64,000 nt of DNA from Psittacicella melopsittaci (GTDB lineage: Bacteria; Pseudomonadota; Gammaproteobacteria; Enterobacterales; Psittacicellaceae), in assembly GCF_003585925.1 (NCBI RefSeq), contig NZ_NRJH01000012.1, positions 37,969-101,968 on the forward strand, in the 5' to 3' direction. The notes below the pieces were generated by a model. The model had not been told where the DNA came from and did not search any database. It saw only the letters and a list, made by a program, of their open reading frames with translations. Shown here in pieces: positions 54,242 to 63,374 of the stretch; within the stretch, counting starts at the first letter, position 1; each line of letters begins with the position of its first letter. Position numbers and translations under genes: made by a program.

Positions 54242-55531
54242 CTAGTCTTTTTTCTGTTGACGAAACTCAAGTACTTGTTGACGCAGGTGCTTAGGTAAAG
54301 CCAACCATCTAAACTTGTATGGTTGTCTAAAATCTTGAATTAGCACCTTGCCTAAACGGTAAGATAAATTCTCCATAACTTGCTCGCCTTGGGCATAATC
54401 TTGATAGTCTTTAAGTCTTGGTTGCACTATCCCCTTAATGCTCTTACGATATTTACGATAAGAGCGATAGGTTGCGGCAAGATTATAAGGGAGTAAGAGC
54501 ATTTGCGGAAAAGATTTACCCGCTTTAATTATTTGCGTGCCTAAACGATAGCTCAGATGATTTTTTACTCTATCAGGAGCACCATATAAAAGCTTTACTT
54601 TTTGCTTAGCTTGAGGTTTTTGCTCGCGAGGGACAAATTGTCCTTCTATCTTGGCAGCAAAACGCTCTTGGAGCTGGAGATATTTTTCTTCGAGAACTGC
54701 TAATTGTGCTTGATCCTGCTCAAGTTGGGCTTGCGTAGTAGCTAATTGAGCTTGAGCCTGATCGAGTTGGGCTTGCGTAGTAGCTAATTGGGATTGAGCC
54801 TGATCGAGTTGGGCTTGCGTAGTAGCTAATTGGGATTGAGCCTGATCGAGTTGAGCTTGCGTAGTAGCTAATTGGGCTTGAGTCTGATCGAGTTGGGCTT
54901 GCGTAGTGGCTAATTGCTCTTGAGTTGGATCTATTTGATCTTGCTCTGCTTGAGCTTGCTCAAATTGAGCTAATTGATCTAGTTCTGCAACTCTAACTGC
55001 GGTTCCTTGCTCAACAAGCTGAGGTTCTTTCTCTGTTACAAACTTTCTAAAGGTTACAAGAGAAACTTCTTCATAAGAGGAATTTGGATAGGTTACTTGC
55101 ATTTGCAGAGCTTGATAAAGCTCTTGTATCTGACTATCGCGATTTAATAAAAGCTGAGCGAGGTTATAGTATACTGCTTTTAAACTTATTTTCTCTTGAA
55201 CACTAGACAAGTGAGAAGTTGCCTTATCACCTAAGGCAAGGAGATCCTGTGCAACTAAAGTAACTTGCGTGGCAAAGTTTAGTTTAAGAGCAAGTACTTT
55301 GGTAAAAGTTTTCTTCCATAGAGTTAAATAAGCTTGAGCATCTAAACTTGGCTCGCTTAGTAAACGGACATAAGGCTGGGAATAAAAAATTAGCCCTTGC
55401 AACTCAGGATTTTTCCTAAGTTGCTGACTACAAGCGTCGAGGTCACGTAGAATAAATCTTTCCCCAGCTTCGGTAGTTAAATATATCTCTAACAAGTCCG
55501 AAGGATCATTAAAATTATTATAAGATTGCAT
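54242..55531 (-). CDS. Capsule-operon protein with a repetitive coiled coil
   Basis: 429 residues. The N-terminal part (1-175) is globular-looking without recognised motifs. Residues 200-285 form a coiled coil built of a 14-residue unit (QAQLATTQAQLDQA) repeated six or seven times. The C-terminal 150 residues contain two copies of an HLSYRLGTQIIKAGKS / NLSYRLGKVLIQDF motif followed by a basic Y/R-rich stretch (AATYRSYRKYRKS). Similar SYRLG motifs occur at the ends of several capsule-locus proteins, but I know no function. First gene of the operon (ATG at 55531). It may organise the synthase at the membrane, which is inference only. Confidence 0.65.
   Translation of the reverse strand: MQSYNNFNDPSDLLEIYLTTEAGERFILRDLDACSQQLRKNPELQGLIFYSQPYVRLLSEPSLDAQAYLTLWKKTFTKVLALKLNFATQVTLVAQDLLALGDKATSHLSSVQEKISLKAVYYNLAQLLLNRDSQIQELYQALQMQVTYPNSSYEEVSLVTFRKFVTEKEPQLVEQGTAVRVAELDQLAQFEQAQAEQDQIDPTQEQLATTQAQLDQTQAQLATTQAQLDQAQSQLATTQAQLDQAQSQLATTQAQLDQAQAQLATTQAQLEQDQAQLAVLEEKYLQLQERFAAKIEGQFVPREQKPQAKQKVKLLYGAPDRVKNHLSYRLGTQIIKAGKSFPQMLLLPYNLAATYRSYRKYRKSIKGIVQPRLKDYQDYAQGEQVMENLSYRLGKVLIQDFRQPYKFRWLALPKHLRQQVLEFRQQKKD
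54724..54933 (-). repeat. Five 42-bp direct repeats encoding the coiled coil
   Basis: gttgggcttgcgtagtagct recurs with a strict 42-bp period from 54724. Copies differ at one to three bases. Being a multiple of 3, copy-number change keeps the frame but alters coiled-coil length. Confidence 0.9.
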
Positions 55532-55945
55532 AGGGTAAGGTTATTTAAGAGGTAAATTTAGCTAAGTCTTTTTATTTTACTAAATCATTTTCTATTGCTT
55601 TAGTCTACGGGCAAAAAGCTCGTTTTTCAAGCAGTTAGCCTCGACAAAACAGAAAAAAGGTTGCAACAATATAAGTTTAGGGGCTTTTGCCTAGGTTATT
55701 GCAGTGTAAAGTAGTTTGTTTTGAATGTTAGAAAAATAGGTTTAATTTTAAAAAAGAACTGTTATTTGTTACTTAGCTTGTTCCTAAATCACCTAGAGTT
55801 TACTCCCCGGATTTGATTGTATTCTGTTGCCTTATAATCTGGGTTCAAGCAAACTATAAAGGGGGAATAAATCTAGTTGACCTAGATAAAATTAAACCTA
55901 AAAACTACAATTAACAAGGTAAAGCACCTTTATTATACATTGTTA
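55532..55945. other. Capsule operon upstream region / ihfA 3' region
   Basis: About 410 bases between two minus-strand genes. A short hairpin AAGGT/ACCTT (55916-55930) follows ihfA on the minus strand. The rest is AT-rich and should hold the capsule operon promoter. I found no RfaH ops/JUMPstart sequence. Confidence 0.4.
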
Positions 55946-56338
55946 TTAAGATTTAAGTTCTCTTGCTTTGCTTTCGCTTGCGTCTAAACTGTTTTCTTCT
56001 GAGTTTACACGCAGTTTACGAGAAGGAACAAAACGCACTACTTTACGTGCACTAATTTCCACTTCTTCCCCAGTACGTAGGTTACGTCCTGGACGTGCAG
56101 ATTTTTGCACAATAGAGAAAGTACCAAAAGAAGATAATTTAACTGTCTCTGATTTTTGCAGTTTATCTCTAATAGTATCAAAGAAAACTTGAACAAAAAG
56201 TTTACTTAAAGATAAATCGTAACCGTAGTTAGATTGTAACTTATAAGCTAAGTCTTTACGCGTCACGCAAGGTAATTTGTCTACTACTGTTTTTTTTCTC
56301 TTGCTAGACTTTTTCTCTAGATTTTCGTTATTTTTCAT
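55946..56338 (-). CDS. ihfA: Integration host factor alpha subunit
   Basis: 130 residues, DNA-bending HU/IHF fold. The core (about 22-115) reads LPCVTRKDLAYKLQ..., VQVFFDTIRDKLQKSETVKLSSFGTFSI and the DNA-binding arm RPGRNLRTGEEVEISARKVVRFVPSRKLR, which fits IhfA. It is about 30 residues longer than E. coli IhfA (99), with a Lys-rich N-terminal extension (MKNNENLEKKSSKRKKT) and a polar C-terminal tail. It lies 10 bp after pheT on the same strand, the conserved pheST-ihfA arrangement of gammaproteobacteria. Confidence 0.92.
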   Translation of the reverse strand: MKNNENLEKKSSKRKKTVVDKLPCVTRKDLAYKLQSNYGYDLSLSKLFVQVFFDTIRDKLQKSETVKLSSFGTFSIVQKSARPGRNLRTGEEVEISARKVVRFVPSRKLRVNSEENSLDASESKARELKS

Positions 56339-56348
56339 GATTACTTAA

Positions 56349-58748
56349 TTAAATCTCGCGCAGTACTGCCCCAAACTCTTGTGCCAATGCTGACACTACA
56401 CGTGTCATCTCTGCATTAGTTTCAGCATCATCTAGAGTACGGTCATCTGCACTAATTGTTAAAGTTAAAGCCACTGATTTGGTGCCTTGTGCTAAAGGTT
56501 CACCTCTAAATAAGTCAAAGAGATGTACATCAGTGAGTAATTCACTACCAGCTTTGCGGGCAGTTGCAATTAGGTCACCAACTAAAACATTTTCATTGAC
56601 AATTAAAGCAATATCACGTTTATTACTTGGGAATTTAGATACAGGTTTTGCTTCTGGCACATGGGTTAAAGCTATAGCTTGCGCATCTAAAGCAAACATA
56701 TAAGCATCACCGCTTACACCATAAGGTTTAGCTAAAGCTGGGTGTACTTTACCAATTAAACCAATTCTTTGCCCTTGGTGGAGGATCTCAGCAGTTTGTC
56801 CTGGGTGGAAACCTGCTATTTGCGCTGGAGCAAATCTTACTTCAGTAGCTGTAATAGCTAATAAATCTTCAACTATACCTTTTACATGGTAAAAGTCTAC
56901 AGGTTGGCTAGTGTGATTCCAGCCTTGTGGCACAGTTTCACCTGCCACTAAACCTGCTAAAACTAATTCTTGGCTTACGCCGAGTTCAGCATCAGCGTTA
57001 GGCACAAAGGTTAAACCTGCTTCAAAAATGCGTACACGTTTTTGTTGACGTTTTTGGTTGTAAGCTAAAGTTGAATATAAATTCGTAAATAAGCTTAAAC
57101 GCATTTGACTCATTTCTACCGAAATTGGATTAGGTAGATCTAAAGTAGCTTCACCTGGGTGGAATAAAGCTTGCAGTTTTGGTTCCACAAATGAGTAGGT
57201 AACTACTTCTTGGAAGTCACGGTTTACTAATACATCTTTTACGCGATTTAGAGGTAAATCTGCTTCGCGGAATTGACGCATTGAAAGTTTTGCTTCTGGA
57301 GCAGCTGTAGGAATGTTTTCGTAGCCATGCACACGAATAACTTCTTCTACTAAATCTTCTGGAATTTCTAAATCAAAACGCCAGCTTGGAGTAGTTACAG
57401 TGTAAGTTTGATTATCGTGCGCTTGCACTTGGCAACCTAAAGCACTAAGAATATCAACTACTTGCGCTTGACTATAACCAATACCCGCAATTTGTTCGAG
57501 TAAGTTATGTGCTAAAGTAATAGTGTGGCTATTGTCTGGTAATTGCCCTACTAGGTTAACTGGACCTGCACTACCACCACAGATTTCTAATACTAACTCA
57601 GTTGCACGTTCCATTGCCACTAACAGCATTTGTGGGTCTACGCCACGCTCATAGCGGTGTGAAGCGTCGGTGTGTAAACCATATTGACGAGCACGGTTAA
57701 CTATAGCTAAAGGAGCAAAATGAGCTGCTTCTAATACTATATCTGTTGTATTCTCGTTAACCCCTGAGTGTTCACCACCAAAAATACCTGCTAAAGCAAT
57801 AGGTCCTTTAGTATCAGCAATTACTAATGTATTGCTTTGTAATTTTGCTGTTTCCCCAGAAAGAAGAACAATTTCTTCGTCTTGTTGGGCTGGACGCACA
57901 ACAATTTTTTCTTGTAGGTTCGCTTTATCAAAAGCGTGCATAGGGTGACCTAAATCATGTAACACATAGTTAGTAATGTCTACAATAGGGTCAATTGAAC
58001 GTACGCCTACACGAGCTAAGTATTGTACCATCCACTCTGGAGTACGAGCTTTTACGTCTACGCCTTTAATAATACGTGAAGCATACGCAGGACAAGCTTT
58101 GTCGTCTACTAATTCTACTGGGAATACTTCATTGTGCGTAACACGTTGTGCTGCTTGAGCAAAAAGTTTTGCTTTGAAATCAGCAAATTTAGTTGGCACT
58201 AAATATTTAGCTCCTAAATCACGTGCTACCCCTAATTGTGATAAGCAGTCTGCACGGTTAGCTGTTAAGCCAATTTCAACTACAACATCGTCAAGTTGTA
58301 AGTAAGAACGTACATCTGTACCTACAGGAGCGTCAGCTGGTAATTCAACAATTCCATCTGCTTCAATGTTAATACCTAGTTCGCTGTACGAACAAAGCAT
58401 CCCATTTGAAGGCTCGCCTCTTAGTTCAGCAGCTTTAATTTTAAAGTCACCCGGTAGTACCGCACCAACTTTAGCTACACAAACTTTTAAGCCTTGACGG
58501 CAGTTAGGTGCACCACAAACTATATCTAGAAGTTGCTCTTCACCTACATTTACTTTAGTAACGCGGAGTTTATCTGCATTAGGGTGTTGTTTACACTCTA
58601 CTACCTCTCCCACTACTACATTATTAAATTCACCCGCAACTGGTTCTACGCCGTCTACTTCCAGACCTAGCATAGTTAAATCGGAAATTATTTGAGCTCT
58701 TGGCGGGAGTTTAGCCCAGTTACGTAATGCTAATTCACTAACAATCAT
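56349..58748 (-). CDS. pheT: Phenylalanyl-tRNA synthetase beta subunit
   Basis: 799 residues, the normal length. N-terminal B1 motif (LALRNWAKLPPRA), tRNA-binding EMAP-like domain (NVVVGEVVECKQHPNADKLRVTKVNVGEE...LDIVCGAPNCRQGLKV, about 43-92), B3/B4 editing domain (DITNYVLHDLGHPMHAFD), B5 domain, catalytic-like core (NPISVEMSQMRLSLFTNLYSTLAYNQKR) and the C-terminal anticodon-binding FDX-ACB domain (KFPSNKRDIALIVNENV...). It forms the (alpha beta)2 enzyme with PheS. Starts 26 bp after the pheS stop. Confidence 0.97.
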   Translation of the reverse strand: MIVSELALRNWAKLPPRAQIISDLTMLGLEVDGVEPVAGEFNNVVVGEVVECKQHPNADKLRVTKVNVGEEQLLDIVCGAPNCRQGLKVCVAKVGAVLPGDFKIKAAELRGEPSNGMLCSYSELGINIEADGIVELPADAPVGTDVRSYLQLDDVVVEIGLTANRADCLSQLGVARDLGAKYLVPTKFADFKAKLFAQAAQRVTHNEVFPVELVDDKACPAYASRIIKGVDVKARTPEWMVQYLARVGVRSIDPIVDITNYVLHDLGHPMHAFDKANLQEKIVVRPAQQDEEIVLLSGETAKLQSNTLVIADTKGPIALAGIFGGEHSGVNENTTDIVLEAAHFAPLAIVNRARQYGLHTDASHRYERGVDPQMLLVAMERATELVLEICGGSAGPVNLVGQLPDNSHTITLAHNLLEQIAGIGYSQAQVVDILSALGCQVQAHDNQTYTVTTPSWRFDLEIPEDLVEEVIRVHGYENIPTAAPEAKLSMRQFREADLPLNRVKDVLVNRDFQEVVTYSFVEPKLQALFHPGEATLDLPNPISVEMSQMRLSLFTNLYSTLAYNQKRQQKRVRIFEAGLTFVPNADAELGVSQELVLAGLVAGETVPQGWNHTSQPVDFYHVKGIVEDLLAITATEVRFAPAQIAGFHPGQTAEILHQGQRIGLIGKVHPALAKPYGVSGDAYMFALDAQAIALTHVPEAKPVSKFPSNKRDIALIVNENVLVGDLIATARKAGSELLTDVHLFDLFRGEPLAQGTKSVALTLTISADDRTLDDAETNAEMTRVVSALAQEFGAVLREI

Positions 58749-58774
58749 CTTGCTTCCAAATTTTTCTTAAGTCA

Positions 58775-59776
58775 CTAGTTATTAAATTGTTTTAAGAATC
58801 TTAAATCATTCTCAAAGAACGCACGTAAGTCATTTACGCCGTAACGTAACATGGTTAGACGTTCTACCCCCATACCTACAGCAAAGCCACGGTATTTAGT
58901 TGGGTCGATACCTACAGACTCAAGTACTTTTGGATGCACCATCCCACAACCTAGTACTTCTAGCCATTTACCATTTTTCCCCATAACATCAACTTCAGCC
59001 GAAGGTTCTGTAAATGGGAAGTAAGAAGGACGGAAACGAATTTGAAGTTCTTCTTCAAATACGTTAGTTAACATGTCTTTAATAACCCCTTTAAGGTTTT
59101 TAAAGCTCACTTTGTCCGCATAATCCACAAAGAGAAGTTCAATTTGGTGGAACATAGGCGTGTGAGTTTGGTCATAGTCATTACGATATACACGACCTGG
59201 AGCAATAATTCTTAATGGAGCTTCCATTTTTTCCATAGAACGAATTTGCACCCCTGAAGTTTGCGTACGCAGTAATCTTTGCGCATCAAACCAGAAAGTA
59301 TCGTGATCAGCACGAGCTGGGTGATGATCTGGAATATTTAAAGCATCAAAGTTATAGTATGCTGATTCAATTTCTGGACCACCAACTACCGTAAAGCCAA
59401 TTTCACTGAAAAATGACACTACACGGTTAATTGTTTTACTTACTGGGTGTAAACCACCCATGCCTTGAGCATTACCTGGTAAAGTAACATCAATACGCTC
59501 AGCTTCTAATTTAGCATTTAACTCAGCTGCTACAATTTCTTCACGGCGAGCATTTAAAGCCGTTTGCGCAGTAGTTTTTGCTTCATTAATTTTTGCACCT
59601 ACGGCAGCTTTTTGCTCGTTAGGAACATCACGTAATTGTTGCATTAATAAAGAGAAATGACCTTTTTTCCCGAAGTAGTTTAAACGCACTTCTTCTAATG
59701 CAGGTACGCTATCAGCTTGAGCGATTTGGGCTAGAGCTTCTTGTACTAGCTGTTCAAGTTGTGAATTATCAATCAT
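58775..59776 (-). CDS. pheS: Phenylalanyl-tRNA synthetase alpha subunit
   Basis: 333 residues. N-terminal coiled-coil tRNA-binding arm (about 1-90), then class II synthetase motifs: motif 1 around [22 protein letters not shown], the [25 protein letters not shown] segment, motif 2 [23 protein letters not shown], and motif 3 [21 protein letters not shown]. It charges tRNA-Phe with phenylalanine. ATG start at 59776. The 5' region contains mutually exclusive hairpins and a run of Phe codons, suggesting attenuation as in enterobacterial pheMST. Confidence 0.97.
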   Translation of the reverse strand: MIDNSQLEQLVQEALAQIAQADSVPALEEVRLNYFGKKGHFSLLMQQLRDVPNEQKAAVGAKINEAKTTAQTALNARREEIVAAELNAKLEAERIDVTLPGNAQGMGGLHPVSKTINRVVSFFSEIGFTVVGGPEIESAYYNFDALNIPDHHPARADHDTFWFDAQRLLRTQTSGVQIRSMEKMEAPLRIIAPGRVYRNDYDQTHTPMFHQIELLFVDYADKVSFKNLKGVIKDMLTNVFEEELQIRFRPSYFPFTEPSAEVDVMGKNGKWLEVLGCGMVHPKVLESVGIDPTKYRGFAVGMGVERLTMLRYGVNDLRAFFENDLRFLKQFNN

Positions 59777-59806
59777 TGACTAACTCTTGTTGTATTTGTT
59801 ATTGCA

Positions 59807-59925
59807 CCAAAAAATTAATATAGATGTGTATTACCAAGAATACGCATATGTATTAATTTCTTGGTATAAGGCTTCAGGCAAAAAAATATCTTTGCCTTAT
59901 AGAAAAAAACACTGCTCTATTATAC
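59807..59925 (-). promoter_or_regulatory. Attenuator-like leader of pheST with possible Phe-rich leader peptide
   Basis: Minus-strand TATAAT at 59920-59925. A GTG at 59913 opens a 32-codon frame starting with Phe-Phe-Ser and containing Tyr-Phe-Phe after eight codons. The segment CCAAGAAATTAATA (59851-59864 complement) can pair either with TTCTTGGT (complement of 59832-59839) or with TATTAATTTTTTGG (complement of 59807-59820), the latter forming a stem that ends in a T run. A small hairpin AGGCAAA/TTTGCCT overlaps the Phe codons. Weak points: the GTG lies almost at the predicted transcription start with no ribosome site, and the terminator stem is AT-rich. Confidence 0.35.
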
Positions 59926-60179
59926 CAAAAATCCCTTAATAATTACATATTATTATCTTTTTAGCAAGGAAAAATACTCTTTTTTAGTTCTTGCTTGCTT
60001 TTTTTAACTTTAATAAGAACTATTAACACTTAACCCTATAAAAAACAGTCAATTTTATTTTGCCTAAATTTAAAAGTGTACGCTTAATTATACTTAAAAC
60101 TTTATCTAAGTACAAAAGTTTTTTCACTATTTTGCCACAAAAATCAAAGACTCAAGTATAAAACCTGAGCCTCAAATTT
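59926..60179. other. AT-rich spacer upstream of the pheS leader
   Basis: No gene or strong hairpin. AT-rich sequence between the pheS leader and the 3' end of the next minus-strand gene. Confidence 0.35.
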
Positions 60180-60914
60180 TTATTTATGAGCAAAATACTG
60201 GTTACTTGTCTCTAGAGCCTCTTCAAGGTCTTGCTCCCAAAGTCTGCTTCCCGCCCTTAAATCTTCGGGATTATCTTGAGCAAAGTCTACCTCAAAACTT
60301 TCATTGGCTTGTACCCAAAGATAAGCTTGGTTCCAATCATTGTGTCTTACTTGCTCGAGTTGTTGGTAAACTTGGCTACAAGTTAATTCAACAAAGGCAT
60401 AGCCTTGGGTAAGCAATTGACTGTAATCATTCGGATCTAAATCAGCTAGTGCCAAAGCAAACTCAGGATGCACATGGGCTAAAATAGGTTTGCCATCGGC
60501 AGGACGATGTTTTTTCTGTTCGGCAGTAAGCTTTGCCCAAAAGTCTAAGTTGGTTTCTTTTTTTAGTTTGGCAGCTAAAGCTAGTAAATAGTCATAGCTT
60601 TTACTGAGCTCGTAATAAACGCCACGGTCGTCTACCCCCCAAACCATGAATTCAACCCTATCTTCTTGAGCTGCTTTTAAAGTGCCTTTAATAGCTCCTG
60701 TAGAGGAAACGAATGATTGCGCCTGTTGGGCAGGAATGATTGCCACTCCCAAATGAATGGCTTGTAAACCTGGAAGCCAAAGTTTATGGAAGTCAGTAAC
60801 TATATCCGAATATAATTGCGGATCTATGAGATCTCTGGGGCAAGTTTGGGATCTCCGTCCTTTTGCTTTGCTCCAAAAATCTTTAAAAAAGTGATGCATA
60901 GCAGCTAAATACAT
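60180..60914 (-). CDS. Uncharacterised cytoplasmic protein
   Basis: 244 residues from the ATG at 60914, which has a perfect AAGGAGGAG 6 bases upstream. A longer frame from 60938 would place that ribosome site inside the gene. No signal peptide, membrane segment or recognisable catalytic motif. Mildly acidic, with the C-terminal part especially so (DNPEDLRAGSRLWEQDLEEALETSNQYF). Aromatic-rich segments such as LWLPGLQAIHLGVAIIPAQQAQSF and RVEFMVWGVDDRGVYYELSKSYDYLLALAAKL suggest a folded alpha/beta protein. Monocistronic. Function unknown. Confidence 0.68.
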   Translation of the reverse strand: MYLAAMHHFFKDFWSKAKGRRSQTCPRDLIDPQLYSDIVTDFHKLWLPGLQAIHLGVAIIPAQQAQSFVSSTGAIKGTLKAAQEDRVEFMVWGVDDRGVYYELSKSYDYLLALAAKLKKETNLDFWAKLTAEQKKHRPADGKPILAHVHPEFALALADLDPNDYSQLLTQGYAFVELTCSQVYQQLEQVRHNDWNQAYLWVQANESFEVDFAQDNPEDLRAGSRLWEQDLEEALETSNQYFAHK

Positions 60915-61133
60915 AGGCGTCTCCTCCTTAAGCCTCATATTTTTTGATTATGCCACAGCTGTTACTTATTTGCAGAGAAAAAACGATAGATCACATAATT
61001 AGGAACGCTTGAGGCTATTTTTTTTTGGGGCAAAGTTTGGCAAAAAAAGAAAAAGAAAAAAGTAGAAGTGAGATATACCAAGTAAAGAGGTAAATGAAAG
61101 AGAGCAATATTTTCTGAGTTCTAAGATGCAAGA

Positions 61134-61157
61134 AAGCAGCTCCAAAGAGCTGCTTTA
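61134..61157. terminator. Perfect hairpin between two hypothetical genes
   Basis: AAAGCAGCTC / GAGCTGCTTT with a 4-base loop, 58 bp after the stop of the 222-residue protein gene. The T run is weak on both strands. Confidence 0.5.
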
Positions 61158-61214
61158 ATCTATCTTAAAAAAATCTAATTGTCTGCAAGCCTCGCGCTTG
61201 GTAGCTAGACGTTT

Positions 61215-61883
61215 TTAAGGTTGTAAATGCGGTTTATATTGTAAATCAAGATACGATGTATTAGAGTTTGCCATTAAGAAATCAGCAGGAACTGCTCGAT
61301 TTTCTTGGGCTAGTTTTTCTTTAAGTTGGACAATATCTTGATAGTAGCTACTTGCTCGTGCAGGTAGGTATTGACAGTTTTTACTGATAAAAGCAAATCT
61401 TTGTAAAGGAAGAGCATGACTGCTTTTACTTTGCACGGCAGTGGTAAAAATTTCCACGTTCTGCTCAAAATCTTTGATGTCACTTCGGGAAATATTTTTA
61501 CAGATAAATTTGTCACCCTCAATCGAGGTTATTACAATTTGAAAGAATGGACTATTACGTTCTTGTAAATAGTAAATACGCGAAATCTCTGTCCAAGCTA
61601 AACGATAGCGCCTACCACTGTTTAAACAAATTAGTAAACGTTCGGCATTAGGATGAAAGTATTTTACATCTGTAGCATCACGATAAACTGGGAGTTCACA
61701 CGTAATATAAGCATCAGGTACTTTACCCTTACCTTCTAAACATGCTCTTAGATGATCATATTCCCCTTTTGCCTCAGGGTCAGGTCTTTCAACCTCTTGA
61801 GCATTAACTCCGCCATTATAAGTGTAGAGTTTATAACAAATTGCAACAAACACGATCAGAAAAACTATATATAGATAAGCCAT
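61215..61883 (-). CDS. Membrane-anchored protein of unknown function
   Basis: 222 residues. One N-terminal membrane segment (YLYIVFLIVFVAICYKLYTY, residues 3-22) is followed by a soluble domain with strands such as RLLICLNSGRRYRLAWTEISRIYYLQ and FFQIVITSIEGDKFICKNISRSDIKDF. That pattern (a strand-turn-helix around a 'tEI..I' segment) recalls PH-like bacterial domains, but I would not assign it. A coiled stretch YYQDIVQLKEKLAQENRA is near the C-terminus. A perfect CRP-type palindrome lies 120 bp upstream of its ATG, so carbon-source control is possible. Confidence 0.62.
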   Translation of the reverse strand: MAYLYIVFLIVFVAICYKLYTYNGGVNAQEVERPDPEAKGEYDHLRACLEGKGKVPDAYITCELPVYRDATDVKYFHPNAERLLICLNSGRRYRLAWTEISRIYYLQERNSPFFQIVITSIEGDKFICKNISRSDIKDFEQNVEIFTTAVQSKSSHALPLQRFAFISKNCQYLPARASSYYQDIVQLKEKLAQENRAVPADFLMANSNTSYLDLQYKPHLQP

Positions 61884-62002
61884 AGTTTCCTCACTTGTTA
61901 TTAAGCCTGTATATTATATAAGAAAAATTGCTTTTACTCCAATTGTTCTTAATTTCTATTCTAGTTCTCTTACAGTAAAAGTACTGAGGTTTTTTCTGGT
62001 TT

Positions 62003-62018
62003 TGTGACCTAGGTCACA
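62003..62018. promoter_or_regulatory. Candidate CRP-binding site
   Basis: TGTGA-CCTAGG-TCACA, a fully symmetric match to the CRP consensus, between the methyltransferase stop and the 222-residue membrane protein gene. Confidence 0.75.
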
Positions 62019-62074
62019 CTTTTTACGAGAACAAGGCTGTTTAAGTAAGAAAATTAGTCAAGTTTTTTAGCTTA

Positions 62075-63052
62075 TTACCCTTGCAGAGCTTGCCCTATTT
62101 GCCCGCCAATAAGTTGCAATACTTCTATAACCACCGAGTTACCAAACTGCTTGTAAGCTTGATTTGCCTTGTCACAAATTTGGTAAGAATCAGGATAGCC
62201 CATAATACGAGCACATTCTCTTGGATGAAGTCTTCTGGTGCGCCCGTTAATTAAATAGCCTCCTGTTTTAGCAAATACTCCCCCACCATAAGCCGAAAGA
62301 GTAATCGCTATCCCTTTGGTGCTATAAATTCTTTCCCCTTGCCCCCCTTTGTTGACTATGCCAAGGCGAATAGATTTATTGCTATAAGTGTCATCGGCAA
62401 CTCCATTGAAGTAGGTATCTGATCGCTCAACATATAAATGCTCTACCAGACTTGGATCATCTAAAAGAAAATCTTCTACATGTCGCGTCAAAGGAAAAGG
62501 CAGAGGAAAAGTAAAAGGAGCTACAGCAAGATCCTTTCTAAAGCAAACCATGTAAATACGTTCGCGCTTTTGTGGTACCCCATAATCAACGGCATTGAGT
62601 ACTTTGTGGTAAAAAGTATAGCCTAGCTCTTCCATAGTTGCTTTAACTACTGCTAGAGTACGTCCTTGATCATGGCTGGCAAAGTTTTTTACATTCTCCA
62701 TGAATACTACTTTAGGCTTTTTAGCTTTAACAATGCGAGCTACATCAAAAAACAAGGTGCCACGACTATCTTCAAAGCCTCTTTGCTTGCCACTGATTGA
62801 AAAAGCCTGACAAGGAAAACCTGCACACAAAATATCATGCTCAGGAATAGACTGTTCATCAACTTTAGTAATATCTCCTTCTGGTGTTTCCCCAAAGTTT
62901 GTCGCATAAACCTTGCGTACAGGTTCATCCCACTCACTAGAGTAAACACATTTGGCACCTAAAGACTCAAGGGCAATTCTAAAGCCACCTAGTCCCGCAA
63001 ACAAGTCAATGAAGGTCATTCCTTCGAGCGATTTTTCTTTAATTTCTAGCAT
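62075..63052 (-). CDS. DNA (cytosine-5-)-methyltransferase, stand-alone
   Basis: 325 residues with the ordered motifs of C5 methyltransferases: I FIDLFAGLGGFRIALESLG (14-32), IV with the catalytic PCQ (GFPCQAFSISGKQRGF, Cys81), VI ENV (119-121), VIII VPQKRERIYMV, then a short target-recognition region (about 185-265) with LSAYGGGVFAKTGGYL, IX RRLHPRECARIMGYPDSY, and X QFGNSVVIEVLQLIG. It methylates cytosine in an unknown short site using S-adenosylmethionine. No restriction endonuclease gene adjoins it, so it is either an orphan regulator-type methylase or part of a split system. ATG start at 63052. Confidence 0.93.
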   Translation of the reverse strand: MLEIKEKSLEGMTFIDLFAGLGGFRIALESLGAKCVYSSEWDEPVRKVYATNFGETPEGDITKVDEQSIPEHDILCAGFPCQAFSISGKQRGFEDSRGTLFFDVARIVKAKKPKVVFMENVKNFASHDQGRTLAVVKATMEELGYTFYHKVLNAVDYGVPQKRERIYMVCFRKDLAVAPFTFPLPFPLTRHVEDFLLDDPSLVEHLYVERSDTYFNGVADDTYSNKSIRLGIVNKGGQGERIYSTKGIAITLSAYGGGVFAKTGGYLINGRTRRLHPRECARIMGYPDSYQICDKANQAYKQFGNSVVIEVLQLIGGQIGQALQG

Positions 63053-63224
63053 GCATAGTTCTCCGCAGTTTTTAGCTTTATCATTATAGCGCAGTGGGCT
63101 GAACTCTGGAGCTTTTGTCCCTAAAAGAGGCTATAATCTCTCCAACTAAGGGCAATAGGGATCCACGAGTTGCACCTAGCTAACCTCATCAAGCTAATAA
63201 CACCAGTCTAGTTTACCTTGTTAA

Positions 63225-63278
63225 CCTAGCTCCACCAACTCGCCTACCTTGTCCTAGCTCCACCAACTCGCCTACCTA
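63225..63278. repeat. 28-bp direct repeat (two copies)
   Basis: cctagctccaccaactcgcc followed by tacct occurs at 63225 and 63253, in the 320-bp C-rich spacer between the divergent methyltransferase and small membrane protein genes. Nothing else was recognised in that spacer. Confidence 0.8.
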
Positions 63279-63374
63279 GCTTGAGTTTTTTCCTTTATTT
63301 TTACCTAGAGATAAAGGCACTTGGCATATAATAAAAGTAACCGTCTTCTATAACTTCGAGAGGAAATAACTCGC

